A DNA stretch of 64,000 nucleotides from CAG-217 sp963638105 (GCA_963638105.1 CAVHPP010000006.1:36499-100498); one strand, 5' to 3'; shown: positions 16,295-25,200, counted from the first letter of the stretch. The notes: a model not told the origin generated them from the sequence alone. Numbers and translations: made by a program.

Positions 16295-17335
16295 TTACAT
16301 CCTGTGATTAAGATATGCGTTGTGGCAGCTGCCCTCACCGGACACCATACAGGCGCCCCGCGGGGTGCCGGGGGTACAGGCCGTGCCAAACAGGGGACAG
16401 GCCGTTGGGGGGATTGCACCGGTGATCACTTGCGCGCACCGACAGCCGCTTTGGGCCGCCGTGTCTGTGGTCAGTTGGGCACTGCCGGCGTCTAAATGTT
16501 GGTACTGGGGGCGCAGCACCAGTCCGGAGCCGGGCAAAATACCCAGTCCTCGCCAGGCGGCGTCCGTAGGCTCAAAGTATTGGTCCACCAGCGCTCGGGC
16601 CGCAGGGTTGCCCTCCGGTCGAACGGCGGCAGGGTAGAGGTTTTTGCACACACCTTGCCCGGCCAAGCGAACCAGCGCGTACAGGCTGCATAGTAGCTCC
16701 TCCCCGGTAAAGCCGCTGATCACAAAGGGCAGACCTTGCGCCGCAGCCAGTTGATGCCAGGGGCCTTCGCCGGTGATGACCGCCACATGGCCGGGGGCCA
16801 AAAAACCGTCAATCTTCGTTTCGCCTTTGCACAGTGCACGCACTGCCGGGGGCATAGTCTTTAGCGCCGTCAGCAGCTGCACATTAGGGATCTGCTCTTT
16901 TATGATGGTGTCTGCCAGCACCGCATACACCGGGGCGGTGGTCTCAAATCCCACGGCGGCAAACACAAACCGGGCGCCCGGTTCCGCCTTGGCAAGGGAC
17001 AGCACTTCCAGCGGAGAATAGACCATTTGCACCCGCCCGCCGGCAGCCACGCACTGCTCCAGCGCCCGGGTACTGCCGGGCACCCGCAGCAGATCGCCAA
17101 AGGTGCACACACACACTCCCGGCTCCATTGCCAAGTGGCACAGCCGGTCAATATAGGCCGATACGCTGACGCACACCGGGCAGCCCGGGCCGCTGATCAG
17201 GTGAATGTGGGGCGACAAAATGGCAGGTATGCCGTTCTCGCTGATGGCGGCGGTATGGGTGCCGCAAATTTCCATAAAAGTCAGCGGCGGACCGTGGTAG
17301 TCGGCCAGCGCCCGGCGAATGTCCGCAAGGTTCAT
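16295..17335 (-). CDS. hypD: Hydrogenase maturation protein HypD
   Basis: A 346-residue [4Fe-4S] protein that, with HypC, forms the scaffold on which Fe(CN)2CO is built. Family motifs seen are FMEICGTHTAAI, ISGPGCPVCVS and VGFETTAP, and a C-terminal Cys-rich segment ending in CMVSGEGSCHNAY. The ATG at 17335 overlaps the hypC stop, giving translational coupling; the open frame further upstream lies inside hypC. Membership in hypF-hypC-hypD order supports function. Confidence 0.95.
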   Translation of the reverse strand: MNLADIRRALADYHGPPLTFMEICGTHTAAISENGIPAILSPHIHLISGPGCPVCVSVSAYIDRLCHLAMEPGVCVCTFGDLLRVPGSTRALEQCVAAGGRVQMVYSPLEVLSLAKAEPGARFVFAAVGFETTAPVYAVLADTIIKEQIPNVQLLTALKTMPPAVRALCKGETKIDGFLAPGHVAVITGEGPWHQLAAAQGLPFVISGFTGEELLCSLYALVRLAGQGVCKNLYPAAVRPEGNPAARALVDQYFEPTDAAWRGLGILPGSGLVLRPQYQHLDAGSAQLTTDTAAQSGCRCAQVITGAIPPTACPLFGTACTPGTPRGACMVSGEGSCHNAYLNHRM

Positions 17336-17547
17336 AGCAGGGACTCCAGTTCTGCCAGCAGGTCGTTCATCTCCCGGGCCTGGCTTTCGCTGAGCACCTG
17401 GATTACCAGCCCGGCGTGCACCAGCACCCAGTCGCCCACTTGGGCTTTGACAACGCCCAGGTTGGCAGGCACTCGGTTGCCGCTGTATGCTACTGTGGCG
17501 GTGGTGCCGTTGATGGATAAAATTTTGCCGGGAGCGGCAACGCACAT
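17332..17547 (-). CDS. hypC: Hydrogenase maturation chaperone HypC/HybG
   Basis: A 71-residue chaperone. The start is chosen so that the protein begins Met-Cys (MCVAAPGKIL), because Cys2 becomes the N-terminal residue and binds iron and HypD. GGAGG lies seven bases before this ATG; another ATG two codons earlier is too close to it. It binds the large-subunit precursor and carries the iron centre. It starts directly after hypF and overlaps hypD by 4 bases. Confidence 0.94.
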   Translation of the reverse strand: MCVAAPGKILSINGTTATVAYSGNRVPANLGVVKAQVGDWVLVHAGLVIQVLSESQAREMNDLLAELESLL

Positions 17548-17549
17548 AG

Positions 17550-19622
17550 TCATTCCTCCAGTGCCGATATATACGCCTGCCCCAGTGCCAGCGCCCCGTC
17601 ACCGGGGGGCACCTTGCAGGCGGTATAAACGGTGTAGCCCCTGCACCGCAGCAGATCTGCCGTACAGCGGGTCAAAATTTGGTTGGTAAAGCAGCCGCCG
17701 GAGAGCACCACAGTGCTGCGGCGGTAGGCTTGGGCTTGGTTCAGGATCCACCGGGCCAGCCAGTGGTGCAGCCCCAGTGCCAGGGCGGGCACATCTGCCT
17801 TTTGGCACTGCATTTCCTCCAGCAGCTCCCGCGGGGTGCAGGCCGGGTCAAAGGGATAAGCGCCGCTTGCCCGGCGAGCCGCTTGCTCTACCGCGGCGGC
17901 GCATTGCCCCTCATAGGTGTTGGTATCGCACAGCCCCAGGGCGGCAGCCGCAGCGTCAAACAGGCGCCCTGCGCTGCTGTTTTGCAGCAGGGGTACGCCG
18001 GCGTCTTTCGCTCGGTTCACCAGCGGTTGGGTGCCTAGATAGCAGCTAAGGCACAGTCGGGCGTCTGTTGCCACGCTGTCTCCGGGTGGACAGGTAAAGG
18101 GCGGCAGATGCCCCAGGTGGGTAAAGTGCCCACCGTCAAAGTCAAATACCTCGCTGCCCCAAATTTGGCCGTCGGTGCCGTAGCCGGTGCCGTCCAGAGC
18201 AAAGCACAGAGCCGGTTCGGTCAGTTGGTGCTCCGCCAATACGGCGGCAGCGTGGGCAATATGGTGCTGCACCTGCATATTCGGCGTATAAAACCGGCGG
18301 GCAGTATAGCCCGGGTGCAGGTCTGCGACCACTTTTTCTGCCGTAAAGCCGTGCAGGGCGGCGAAGCGCTCTATATTCTCTTGATAGGCAGCCAGGCAGT
18401 CCGGGTGGTTCAGATCACCAAAGGGTTGGGACAGAAACACATAGCGCCCGGCGTGGTAGCCGAAGGTGGCTTTTAGATCACCGCCCAGACACAAAGTGGT
18501 CTCCTTGGCGGCAAAGGGCAGCCGGATGGCCAGGGGCACATACCCCCTGGCACGGCGAATGTAAGTGGGCTTGCCCTCTGTCACTTGCAGTACAGAGTCG
18601 TCCATGGGGGTCAGGATTGGACGATCGTGACCCAGCACCGGCACACCGAACTGCTGCACGGCTGTATCGTCTGTGCACATAGGCGCACCGCTGATGTTGG
18701 CGCTGGTGGCTACCAGGGGCGAGATCGCCTCCAGCAGCAGAATTTGCAGCGGATTGCAGGGCAGGAACGCGCCCACCCGGTCACTGCCGCAGGTGATCTC
18801 TGTCGGCAGCGGTCGCTTGCTTTCCAGCAGCACAATGGGTCGGGCGGCAGACAGCAGCAGCTCCTCCTCCGCCCGGCTCACCCGGCAATACTGCCGCACT
18901 TCTTCTATATTGCGAAACAGCACCGCAAAGGGCTTTTGCCCCCGGTGCTTGATTTGCCGTATTTTTGCCACGGCCGGCGGATTTGCAGCGTTGGCGCACA
19001 GGTGATAGCCGCCAATGCCCTTGACTGCTACCACTTCTCCCTGCCGCAGCAGTTGGGCGGCTGTCTCTATGTCCATGGTCAGCTGCGGTCCACAGTGGGG
19101 GCAGGCAATGGTCTGGGCGTGGCAGCGCCGGTCTGCGGGGGTGGTATATTCCGCCCGGCAGTCCGGGCAAAGAGAAAAGCGCCCCATCACCGTGCGTTCC
19201 CGGTCATAAGGCAGGGCCTCCATAACCGTGTACCGCGGTCCGCAGTGAATACAGGTGATGAATGGGTGCCGATAGCGCCGATTCTTCGGATCCAGCAACT
19301 CTCGTTGGCAGTCCGGGCAGGTGGCCAGGTCCGGGGGCAGAAAAGGCAGACCCCGGGCACGACGGCTGTGGATGATGGTAAAGTCCGGGAATGACTTGAA
19401 CGGCAGTTCATTCACTTCATATTGGTAGATGGAAAAGGCGCGGCACAGCCGCTTTGCGAAGACGGTGAGCGCCGCGCCCTCTCCGGTGGCGGTGACGGTC
19501 ACCCGACCGCCGGTGTTGCACACCGTGCCGGTGATCCCCAGTTCCGTAGCCAGTCGCAGGGCGGTGGGGCGAAAACCCATACCCTGCACAATGCCGCTAA
19601 AGATATATTCTTTCGTGATCAT
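17550..19622 (-). CDS. hypF: Carbamoyltransferase HypF
   Basis: A 690-residue maturation enzyme that turns carbamoyl phosphate and ATP into carbamoyl-adenylate and passes the carbamoyl group to HypE. Domains in order: acylphosphatase (1-~88, GIVQGMGFRPTALRLA); two zinc motifs (CPDC...CIHCGPRY and CPDC...CPHCGPQL, ~103-180); a YrdC-like domain (~190-370); and a Kae1-like domain (HHIAHAAAVLAE, DGTGYGTDG, LSGGCFTNQIL). Its ATG overlaps the echF stop as ATGA, directly coupling maturation to structural genes. A somewhat short length (E. coli ~750) is not unusual. Confidence 0.95.
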   Translation of the reverse strand: MITKEYIFSGIVQGMGFRPTALRLATELGITGTVCNTGGRVTVTATGEGAALTVFAKRLCRAFSIYQYEVNELPFKSFPDFTIIHSRRARGLPFLPPDLATCPDCQRELLDPKNRRYRHPFITCIHCGPRYTVMEALPYDRERTVMGRFSLCPDCRAEYTTPADRRCHAQTIACPHCGPQLTMDIETAAQLLRQGEVVAVKGIGGYHLCANAANPPAVAKIRQIKHRGQKPFAVLFRNIEEVRQYCRVSRAEEELLLSAARPIVLLESKRPLPTEITCGSDRVGAFLPCNPLQILLLEAISPLVATSANISGAPMCTDDTAVQQFGVPVLGHDRPILTPMDDSVLQVTEGKPTYIRRARGYVPLAIRLPFAAKETTLCLGGDLKATFGYHAGRYVFLSQPFGDLNHPDCLAAYQENIERFAALHGFTAEKVVADLHPGYTARRFYTPNMQVQHHIAHAAAVLAEHQLTEPALCFALDGTGYGTDGQIWGSEVFDFDGGHFTHLGHLPPFTCPPGDSVATDARLCLSCYLGTQPLVNRAKDAGVPLLQNSSAGRLFDAAAAALGLCDTNTYEGQCAAAVEQAARRASGAYPFDPACTPRELLEEMQCQKADVPALALGLHHWLARWILNQAQAYRRSTVVLSGGCFTNQILTRCTADLLRCRGYTVYTACKVPPGDGALALGQAYISALEE

Positions 19623-20221
19623 ACAGGTTTGGTATAGGCTTCCGTGCCGGCAGCGCCGTCGTCCGGGGTAAAGGACAGGGCGTGAAACTTGAGGCACGCA
19701 TCAATACAAGCGCCGCACTGCACGCAGGCGCTGTGGTCAATGACCCAGGTGTGGCTCTCCTTGCGGTCCACGGTGATGGCGCTTTGGGGACACTTGCGGG
19801 CACACAGGCCGCAGAGAATGCACTTCTCCATATCGTTGACGATCTTGCCGCTTTGGGGCGCCGCTTCTTCTTTCTGCTCCGGTTGGGGCTTTTGGTACAC
19901 ATCCACCAGCTTTTTCGGTCCCGGCGGGGTGTAGCCCGGCTGCATTTCCAGGCAGTGCTTGGGGCAGCCGGTGGTACAGTCTGCGCACTGCACGCAGCCC
20001 ATACGGTCAATGCTCCAAGTACCGGCAGCCCGGTCCACGGTAATGGCGCCGGAGGGGCATTTGCGGCTGCACAGCCCGCAGAGAATACAGGCGTCCATAT
20101 CAATTTCCACATGGCCGCGGCTGCGTGCCGGGTATTCCCGGGGCACCTGCGGGTACTGCCGGGTGGCAGGCTTGGAAAACAGGTTCTTCAGCGCCGTGCG
20201 GGTAAAATCCATAAATGCCAT
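19619..20221 (-). CDS. echF: Ech hydrogenase ferredoxin-type subunit with four [4Fe-4S] motifs
   Basis: A 200-residue polyferredoxin subunit carrying electrons to the hydrogenase small subunit. It has four CxxCxxCxxxC motifs: C45/48/51/55, C76/79/82/86, C134/137/140/144 and C166/169/172/176. The halves (about 38-90 and 127-180) are clearly duplicated: CILCGLCSRKCPSGAITVDR versus CILCGLCARKCPQSAITVDR. A Pro/Gln/Glu/Lys-rich linker (~100-126) joins them. Known EchF proteins are shorter with two clusters. The start at 20221 has AAGGAGG five bases upstream. It is the last structural gene of the ech operon and overlaps hypF. Confidence 0.9.
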   Translation of the reverse strand: MAFMDFTRTALKNLFSKPATRQYPQVPREYPARSRGHVEIDMDACILCGLCSRKCPSGAITVDRAAGTWSIDRMGCVQCADCTTGCPKHCLEMQPGYTPPGPKKLVDVYQKPQPEQKEEAAPQSGKIVNDMEKCILCGLCARKCPQSAITVDRKESHTWVIDHSACVQCGACIDACLKFHALSFTPDDGAAGTEAYTKPV

Positions 20222-20231
20222 AAGAACCTCC

Positions 20232-21311
20232 TTACCGCTCCGTGCAGCTAATGCACGGGTCAATGGTCAGAATCTGCAACGGCACATCTGCCAGCTCGCT
20301 GCCGGGCAAAATGTGCAAGAGTGCATACAAATTGGTAAAGGTAGGGGTGCGCACGCGAAAGCGCTCCAAAAACTTGGTGCCGTTGGCTTTCGTATAATAG
20401 AACGCCTCGCCCCGGGGCTGCTCCACCCGCACAATGGCCTCGCCCTTGGGCATACCTTTAATGGGCACGGTCAGTTCAGAGTCGGGCACCTTGGCTGCCA
20501 GTTGGCGGATAATGCCAATGGACTGGAAAAGCTCGCCAATACGCACCCGGCAGCGGGCGTAGCCGTCGCAGTCGGTACTGGTGATGATATCAAATTCCGC
20601 GTCGCCGTAGGCTTCATACCCCAGCTTACGGGTGTCAATCTCTATGCCGGAGGCACGGGCCATGGGCCCTACGGCGCCGTACAGCAGCGCCTGCTCCTTG
20701 GTGAGCACGCCTACACCCCGCAGGCGGCTTTGCACACTGTAATCGTTCAAAAAAACATGGGCAAGGCTTTGCAGCTCCTTTTCCATATCGTCAAAGATGG
20801 CAACAAAGCTTTTCAGCATATCGCTGTCCATATCTTTCAGCACGCCGCCGATGGTGTTGACGCTAAAGATCACTCGCCCGCCGGTGGAGGCCTCAAACAT
20901 ATCCAGCACTTTTTCCCGCATACGCCAGCACTGCATAAACAGGGCGTCAAAGCCAAAGGCGTCCGCCAACAGGCCCAGCCACAGCAGATGGGAATGGACC
21001 CGGCTCATCTCGCCCCAAATGGTGCGCAGATATTTGGCTCTGGGCGGCACTTCTGCGCCAAAGATCTGCTCCAGGGTCTCGCAATAGGCCATGCCGTGCT
21101 TAAAGGAGCAAATGCCGCAAATGCGCTCCACCACATATTGATAGTCATGGAAGTCCCGACGACCGGCCAGTTCTTCCAGTCCCCGATGGACAAAGCCGAT
21201 GGAGGGGATGGCCTCTACCACCTTTTCGTCCTCTAAAACCAAATCCAGATGAATAGGCTCCGGCAGCACCGGGTGCTGCGGGCCAAAGGGCACGATGGTG
21301 CGATTAGCCAT
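20232..21311 (-). CDS. echE: Ech-type [NiFe]-hydrogenase large subunit
   Basis: A 359-residue catalytic subunit of the group 4 / NuoD-like family. Nickel-iron ligands are the N-terminal pair C65/C68 (ERICGICSF) and the C-terminal pair C353/C356 in DPCISCTER. The protein ends three residues after the last Cys, so there is no C-terminal extension for a maturation protease to remove; this is also described for methanogen Ech. The start at 21311 follows GGAGGGAGG. It overlaps echD by 8 bases. Together with EchC it reduces protons with electrons from ferredoxin. Confidence 0.95.
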   Translation of the reverse strand: MANRTIVPFGPQHPVLPEPIHLDLVLEDEKVVEAIPSIGFVHRGLEELAGRRDFHDYQYVVERICGICSFKHGMAYCETLEQIFGAEVPPRAKYLRTIWGEMSRVHSHLLWLGLLADAFGFDALFMQCWRMREKVLDMFEASTGGRVIFSVNTIGGVLKDMDSDMLKSFVAIFDDMEKELQSLAHVFLNDYSVQSRLRGVGVLTKEQALLYGAVGPMARASGIEIDTRKLGYEAYGDAEFDIITSTDCDGYARCRVRIGELFQSIGIIRQLAAKVPDSELTVPIKGMPKGEAIVRVEQPRGEAFYYTKANGTKFLERFRVRTPTFTNLYALLHILPGSELADVPLQILTIDPCISCTER

Positions 21312-21705
21312 TCTCTGCACCTCCCTCCGCTTTTTTCACGATGGTTACGTTCTCACCCATAGGGGCCTTGCAAAAGGGCGTTTCTTTGTCTATTCGGTAA
21401 AATTTGCCGTGGAAATCCAGGTTGATACAGTCAATATCCACTCCGAACAGCTCGGCGATCTCATTCTCAAACAGCGCCGCGGAGGGAAAAATATCCGAGA
21501 TGGAGTTGATGATCTCGCCTGACTGCACGAACACCCGAAAGTTGTCCATTTGGTAGTCCTTGGCAACGGAATAGATCAGCTCCGTGCCATCTTCTCTTCC
21601 GGTGGCGCCGATCTGTACCAGTCGAAAGCCGGCGCGCAGGTGCTCCAGCATCATTCGGTACAGGGTCTTGATGTCCACATCTTCAATGGTGTAGCTTGGG
21701 TTCAT
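21304..21705 (-). CDS. echD: Ech hydrogenase subunit D (NuoC-like)
   Basis: A 133-residue homologue of the 30-kDa subunit of complex I. Recognisable features are the GREDGTELIYSVAKD strand region and the conserved C-terminal ASALFENEIAELFGVD-like motif (here PSAALFENEIAELFGVDID) followed by KFYRIDKETPF. It is peripheral, joining the large subunit to the rest of the complex. It overlaps echC by 4 bases and echE by 8, consistent with fixed stoichiometry. Confidence 0.92.
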   Translation of the reverse strand: MNPSYTIEDVDIKTLYRMMLEHLRAGFRLVQIGATGREDGTELIYSVAKDYQMDNFRVFVQSGEIINSISDIFPSAALFENEIAELFGVDIDCINLDFHGKFYRIDKETPFCKAPMGENVTIVKKAEGGAENG

Positions 21706-22139
21706 TCTGCGGCCTCCTTTCGGCGTTCGCTTTTTTCTTGCAGCAGGGCCAGGGATTGCACCACGCCGTCAATAATACTCTCCGGCCGCGCGGCGCACCC
21801 GGGCACATAAATATCTACGGGGATCACTTTGTCCACCCCGCCCAGTACATTGTAGCAGTCCTTGAACACGCCGCCGTTGCAGGCGCACACCCCAATGGCG
21901 CACACCACCTTTGGCTCGTTCATCTGCTCGTAGATCTGGCGCACTACCGGCGCGTTTTGGTGGTTGACGGAGCCGGTGATCAGCAAAATATCCGCGTGCT
22001 TGGGGTTGCCGGTGTTGATGACCCCGAACCGCTCTACATCATAGAGGGGGGTCAAACAGGCCAGCACCTCAATGTCGCAGCCGTTGCAGGAGGTGCCGTC
22101 GTAGTGCATAATCCACGGCGATTTGGTTACATTCGGCAT
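21702..22139 (-). CDS. echC: Ech-type [NiFe]-hydrogenase small subunit (NuoB-like)
   Basis: A 145-residue subunit carrying the proximal [4Fe-4S] cluster. Ligand candidates are C18 and C21 (SCNGCDIE), C85 or C87 (IGVCACNGG) and C115 (VPGCAARPE). I placed the start at 22139, just after the echB stop; the frame continues upstream into echB but gives a non-homologous leader. Length matches Ech small subunits, which lack the extra ferredoxin domain of other hydrogenases. Confidence 0.93.
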   Translation of the reverse strand: MPNVTKSPWIMHYDGTSCNGCDIEVLACLTPLYDVERFGVINTGNPKHADILLITGSVNHQNAPVVRQIYEQMNEPKVVCAIGVCACNGGVFKDCYNVLGGVDKVIPVDIYVPGCAARPESIIDGVVQSLALLQEKSERRKEAAE

Positions 22140-22141
22140 AC

Positions 22142-23026
22142 TTATACCCCCTTTAGCACTTGCAAAACAAAGATGTTGATGACCCCGATGATCATGGTCA
22201 CCGCCCAAGTGGTTTTGAACATACGCTGCCACTTGAGGCGGGCGTTGGTGTTGTCAATGAGGATTTCCAGGAAGTAGGACAACACCACAGCCACCGCTGC
22301 CAACGCATAGCTCCAGGGCTTGCCGTTGATGAAAAACAGGGCGATAATGCCCATTAAAAATACGTTCTCATACCAGTGGCTTACCTCCACGATCAGGAGG
22401 GTTACGCCGTTAAATTCGGTAGTCAGCCCCTTGACCATCTCTTGATGGGCGTGGTGGCTGGTGGACAGGTCAAAGGGGTGCTTGCGCAGCTTGATGGTGA
22501 GAATGAACAAGAAGCCGCAAAACACGCCGGGCAGGTACACAATCGGCGGCAGGCCGCTTGACCGCACAATGTCGCTGACCTTAAAGCTGCCGGTGGCCAG
22601 ATAAAAACCCACGGCGGTGAGCAGCACCATCGGCTCATAGGCCATGGTTTGCAGCATCTCCCGGTTGGCACCCATCGCCGCATAGGGGCTGTTACAGGTG
22701 GTGGCCGCCAGGATCAGACACAGGTTGGCGGTGGTCAGGGCAAAAAAGATCAGCAGCAGATCGCCGCCGCCGAAAAACAGCGCGCCGGTAAAAATAACGA
22801 AAATCAAGAAGCTTACATGGCAGACGATCTGAATGTGGTTCATATACTTGGTTTCTTTGCCCAGCAGCTTGCCCACATCGTAGAAGGACTGGAACAGCGG
22901 CGGACCTTGGCGCCCTTGCATACGGGCGGTGGCTTTGCGGTCCACACCTTGCAGCAGACCGCCCACGCCCGGCGCCAGCAGAATATACAGCGCCACACTG
23001 ATGGCGGCAACAGCAGCATGACTCAT
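22142..23026 (-). CDS. echB: Ech hydrogenase membrane subunit B (NuoH-like)
   Basis: A 294-residue integral membrane protein with about eight helices. It contains the NuoH-type signature GVDRKATARMQGRQGPPLFQS after the first helix, and a conserved Glu-bearing loop (TEFNGVTLLIVEVSHWYE). It anchors the hydrogenase arm and forms the proton/ion entry site next to the catalytic module. The ATG overlaps the echA stop as ATGA. No promoter lies between. Confidence 0.93.
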   Translation of the reverse strand: MSHAAVAAISVALYILLAPGVGGLLQGVDRKATARMQGRQGPPLFQSFYDVGKLLGKETKYMNHIQIVCHVSFLIFVIFTGALFFGGGDLLLIFFALTTANLCLILAATTCNSPYAAMGANREMLQTMAYEPMVLLTAVGFYLATGSFKVSDIVRSSGLPPIVYLPGVFCGFLFILTIKLRKHPFDLSTSHHAHQEMVKGLTTEFNGVTLLIVEVSHWYENVFLMGIIALFFINGKPWSYALAAVAVVLSYFLEILIDNTNARLKWQRMFKTTWAVTMIIGVINIFVLQVLKGV

Positions 23027-24945
23027 CGCACCGCACCTCCTAACGCAATGACGGTATAAATTAAGATGGCTGCCGTGGAGAGCACCACGCTGGGGTTCCA
23101 CAGCTTGGCCGCACCGAACAGGTCGGTCAAGTACCAGTTGGTGATCCAGGAGTGCTTGGGCTCGCCCATGGCGTCATAGAAATAAGTCTGCTTGCCGGTA
23201 TTCACGCCGGCAAGGTATGTGTCTTCAAAGGTAATGTGAGAGCGGCGCAGCAGAATCATCGTCACCATAGGCACCACAAAGATCAGCACCAACATAATGA
23301 TCATAATGAGAATATTGTCGCTGGACAGCACCGCCGAGGCGTGGCCGTACACACCGGCCAGGTACGGGGTCACCACGAATTTAGACACTGCCGGGAATGC
23401 AAAGCACAGCAGCACCATCAGTACCGAGTGAATGAGCAGAGAAGTCCACTGATCCCCGGAGGTTGTGTTTTTTTGGCGGGTGTCCTTTCGGTTCCAGGAA
23501 AGCACGGTGGCCACCCATTTGGTCCAGTAAAACAGGGTGGTGGCGGAGCCGAAGCAGATAAACAGCACCAAGATAATAGAGCCGCTGTCCACAAAGGCTT
23601 TTAGCGCCGCCCACTTGGAGATAAGCATGCCAAAGGGTGCCAGGAACATACCGGCAATGCCGATGGAAAGGGTCAGCGCCAGCCGCGGGTGCCGGGCAAT
23701 CAGCCCGTGCATGGACTCAATATCCCGGCTGCCGGTGGCGTTCTCAATGGCACCCACCGTTTGAAACAGCAGGGATTTGGATACTGCGTGGAAGATCAGC
23801 AACAGAACAGCGGCCCATACCGTCTCCTGTCGGCCTACACCGGCACAGGCGGCGATCAGTCCCAGGTTGGAGATGGTAGAGTAGGCCAGCACAGCCTTGC
23901 CGTCACTGACGGTAATGGCAAGCATAGAAGTAATGAGAAAGGTAAAGCCGCCCACAAGACTCACCATAGAACCGGCATAGGTGCCGTGCATCACCGGCGC
24001 CAGGCGGATCAGCAGGTACACACCGGCCTTCACCATCGTGGCGCTGTGCAACAGCGCAGAGGAGGGCGTGGGCGCCACCATGGCCCCCAGCAGCCAGCGG
24101 GAGAAAGGCAATTGTGCGCTCTTGGTCAGTGCAGCAAAGGCCAGCAAAATCACCGGCGCTACCACCAGCTTGCCGTCGCACAGGATCAGGCTTTGCAGGT
24201 CTGTGATTCCAAAGCGCACCCCTGCCCAAAAGATAGCTGCTGCAAATCCAAGCCCGCCCAGCAGATTCATCCACAGGGCACGGAAGCTGTTTTGCACCGC
24301 CTCTTTGGTGCGGGTGTAGCCGATCAGCAGAAAGGACACAATGCTGGTGATCTCCCAAAAGAAATAGAGCCATAACAGACTGTTGGACAGCACCAGACCA
24401 AACATGGCACCTAAGAATACATACAGCATGGCAAAGAAAAAGCGACGCCGATCGGTATATTCCTTATGATGGTTATGGTAATCGCGCATATAGCCGACTG
24501 CATATACTGTGATGAGTGTGCCTACAATGGCGATGATCAGCACCATAATCACGGTCAATTGGTCTGCAAACAGGTTATAGGGCTGTACGGCAGGCTTATA
24601 GCCTCCCAGTTCATACACAAAGGTCAGCGCCGTCTGGGCAATGGACAGCACCGCCACATAGTAGCGCCGGTACTTGATGCCGAGGACGGTGATCAGCACC
24701 GCAAAGCCGGCCTCCAGCGCCAGCATGGTATGGTCAATGATCCCGCCGCTCTGTAAAAAGCGCAGCTGCAAATTCTCCCCCGAGAAGAAACACACGGCAA
24801 AGGCCACGGCGCTGATCATCAGCACGCCGGCGCTGCCATAGACGATCAGCCGGCGCACACGGTCGCTGCCGCACAATGCCAGCAACAGGGCGCTGACAAA
24901 GGGCAGAAGTACCAGGATTGCCAGCAAAATCTGCATCTGTTCCAT
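23023..24945 (-). CDS. echA: Ech hydrogenase membrane subunit A (NuoL/Mrp antiporter-like)
   Basis: A 640-residue membrane subunit with about 15 helices, homologous to NuoL and MrpA/D antiporters. Conserved segments include WLYFFWEITSIVSFLLIGY, the Lys-bearing KSAQLPFSRWLLGAMVAPTPSSALLHSATMVKAG region (read in two parts) and later HAVSKSLLFQTVGAIE. It is thought to pump H+ or Na+ when H2 is formed from ferredoxin. It is the first gene of the six-gene operon. AAGGAG lies 13 bases before the chosen ATG; an ATG three codons later is an alternative start. Confidence 0.94.
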   Translation of the reverse strand: MEQMQILLAILVLLPFVSALLLALCGSDRVRRLIVYGSAGVLMISAVAFAVCFFSGENLQLRFLQSGGIIDHTMLALEAGFAVLITVLGIKYRRYYVAVLSIAQTALTFVYELGGYKPAVQPYNLFADQLTVIMVLIIAIVGTLITVYAVGYMRDYHNHHKEYTDRRRFFFAMLYVFLGAMFGLVLSNSLLWLYFFWEITSIVSFLLIGYTRTKEAVQNSFRALWMNLLGGLGFAAAIFWAGVRFGITDLQSLILCDGKLVVAPVILLAFAALTKSAQLPFSRWLLGAMVAPTPSSALLHSATMVKAGVYLLIRLAPVMHGTYAGSMVSLVGGFTFLITSMLAITVSDGKAVLAYSTISNLGLIAACAGVGRQETVWAAVLLLIFHAVSKSLLFQTVGAIENATGSRDIESMHGLIARHPRLALTLSIGIAGMFLAPFGMLISKWAALKAFVDSGSIILVLFICFGSATTLFYWTKWVATVLSWNRKDTRQKNTTSGDQWTSLLIHSVLMVLLCFAFPAVSKFVVTPYLAGVYGHASAVLSSDNILIMIIMLVLIFVVPMVTMILLRRSHITFEDTYLAGVNTGKQTYFYDAMGEPKHSWITNWYLTDLFGAAKLWNPSVVLSTAAILIYTVIALGGAVR

Positions 24946-24973
24946 GGTTTCGTCTTTCTCCTTGCATAAGTTA

Positions 24974-25018
24974 TAATATTATAATTATAATATTAACACG
25001 AACGGAAGCACCGGTCAA
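24974..25018 (-). promoter_or_regulatory. ech operon promoter with overlapping 22-bp palindrome
   Basis: On the minus strand, TTGACC (25013-25018) and TAATAT (24990-24995) are 17 bp apart. A perfect 22-bp palindrome at 24974-24995 (half-site TAATATTATAA) covers the -10 and start region. TTATAATATTATAA at 24971-24984 resembles a PerR/Fur-family box with the central base missing. The AT content makes chance resemblance possible. Confidence 0.5.
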
Positions 25019-25140
25019 TAAGGAAAAAATAATGGACGACGAACCGGCAATTTTGTCCGGTTTTCGACGCCAAAAAGCACCAATGGAAAAATGCACAAGA
25101 AAAGGCAAAAAAAGAGTGACAATTTAGTTACAAATTCCTG

Positions 25141-25169
25141 TTGCCTTTTTGTATCAGGTGCTATATAAT
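25141..25169 (+). promoter_or_regulatory. Promoter of the polysaccharide deacetylase gene
   Basis: TTGCCT (25141-25146) and TATAAT (25164-25169) with a 17-bp spacer. AGAGGAGG follows ahead of the ATG at 25201. Confidence 0.65.
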
Positions 25170-25200
25170 CAACTTGATTAAGAGAGGAGGTTGTCTGATT

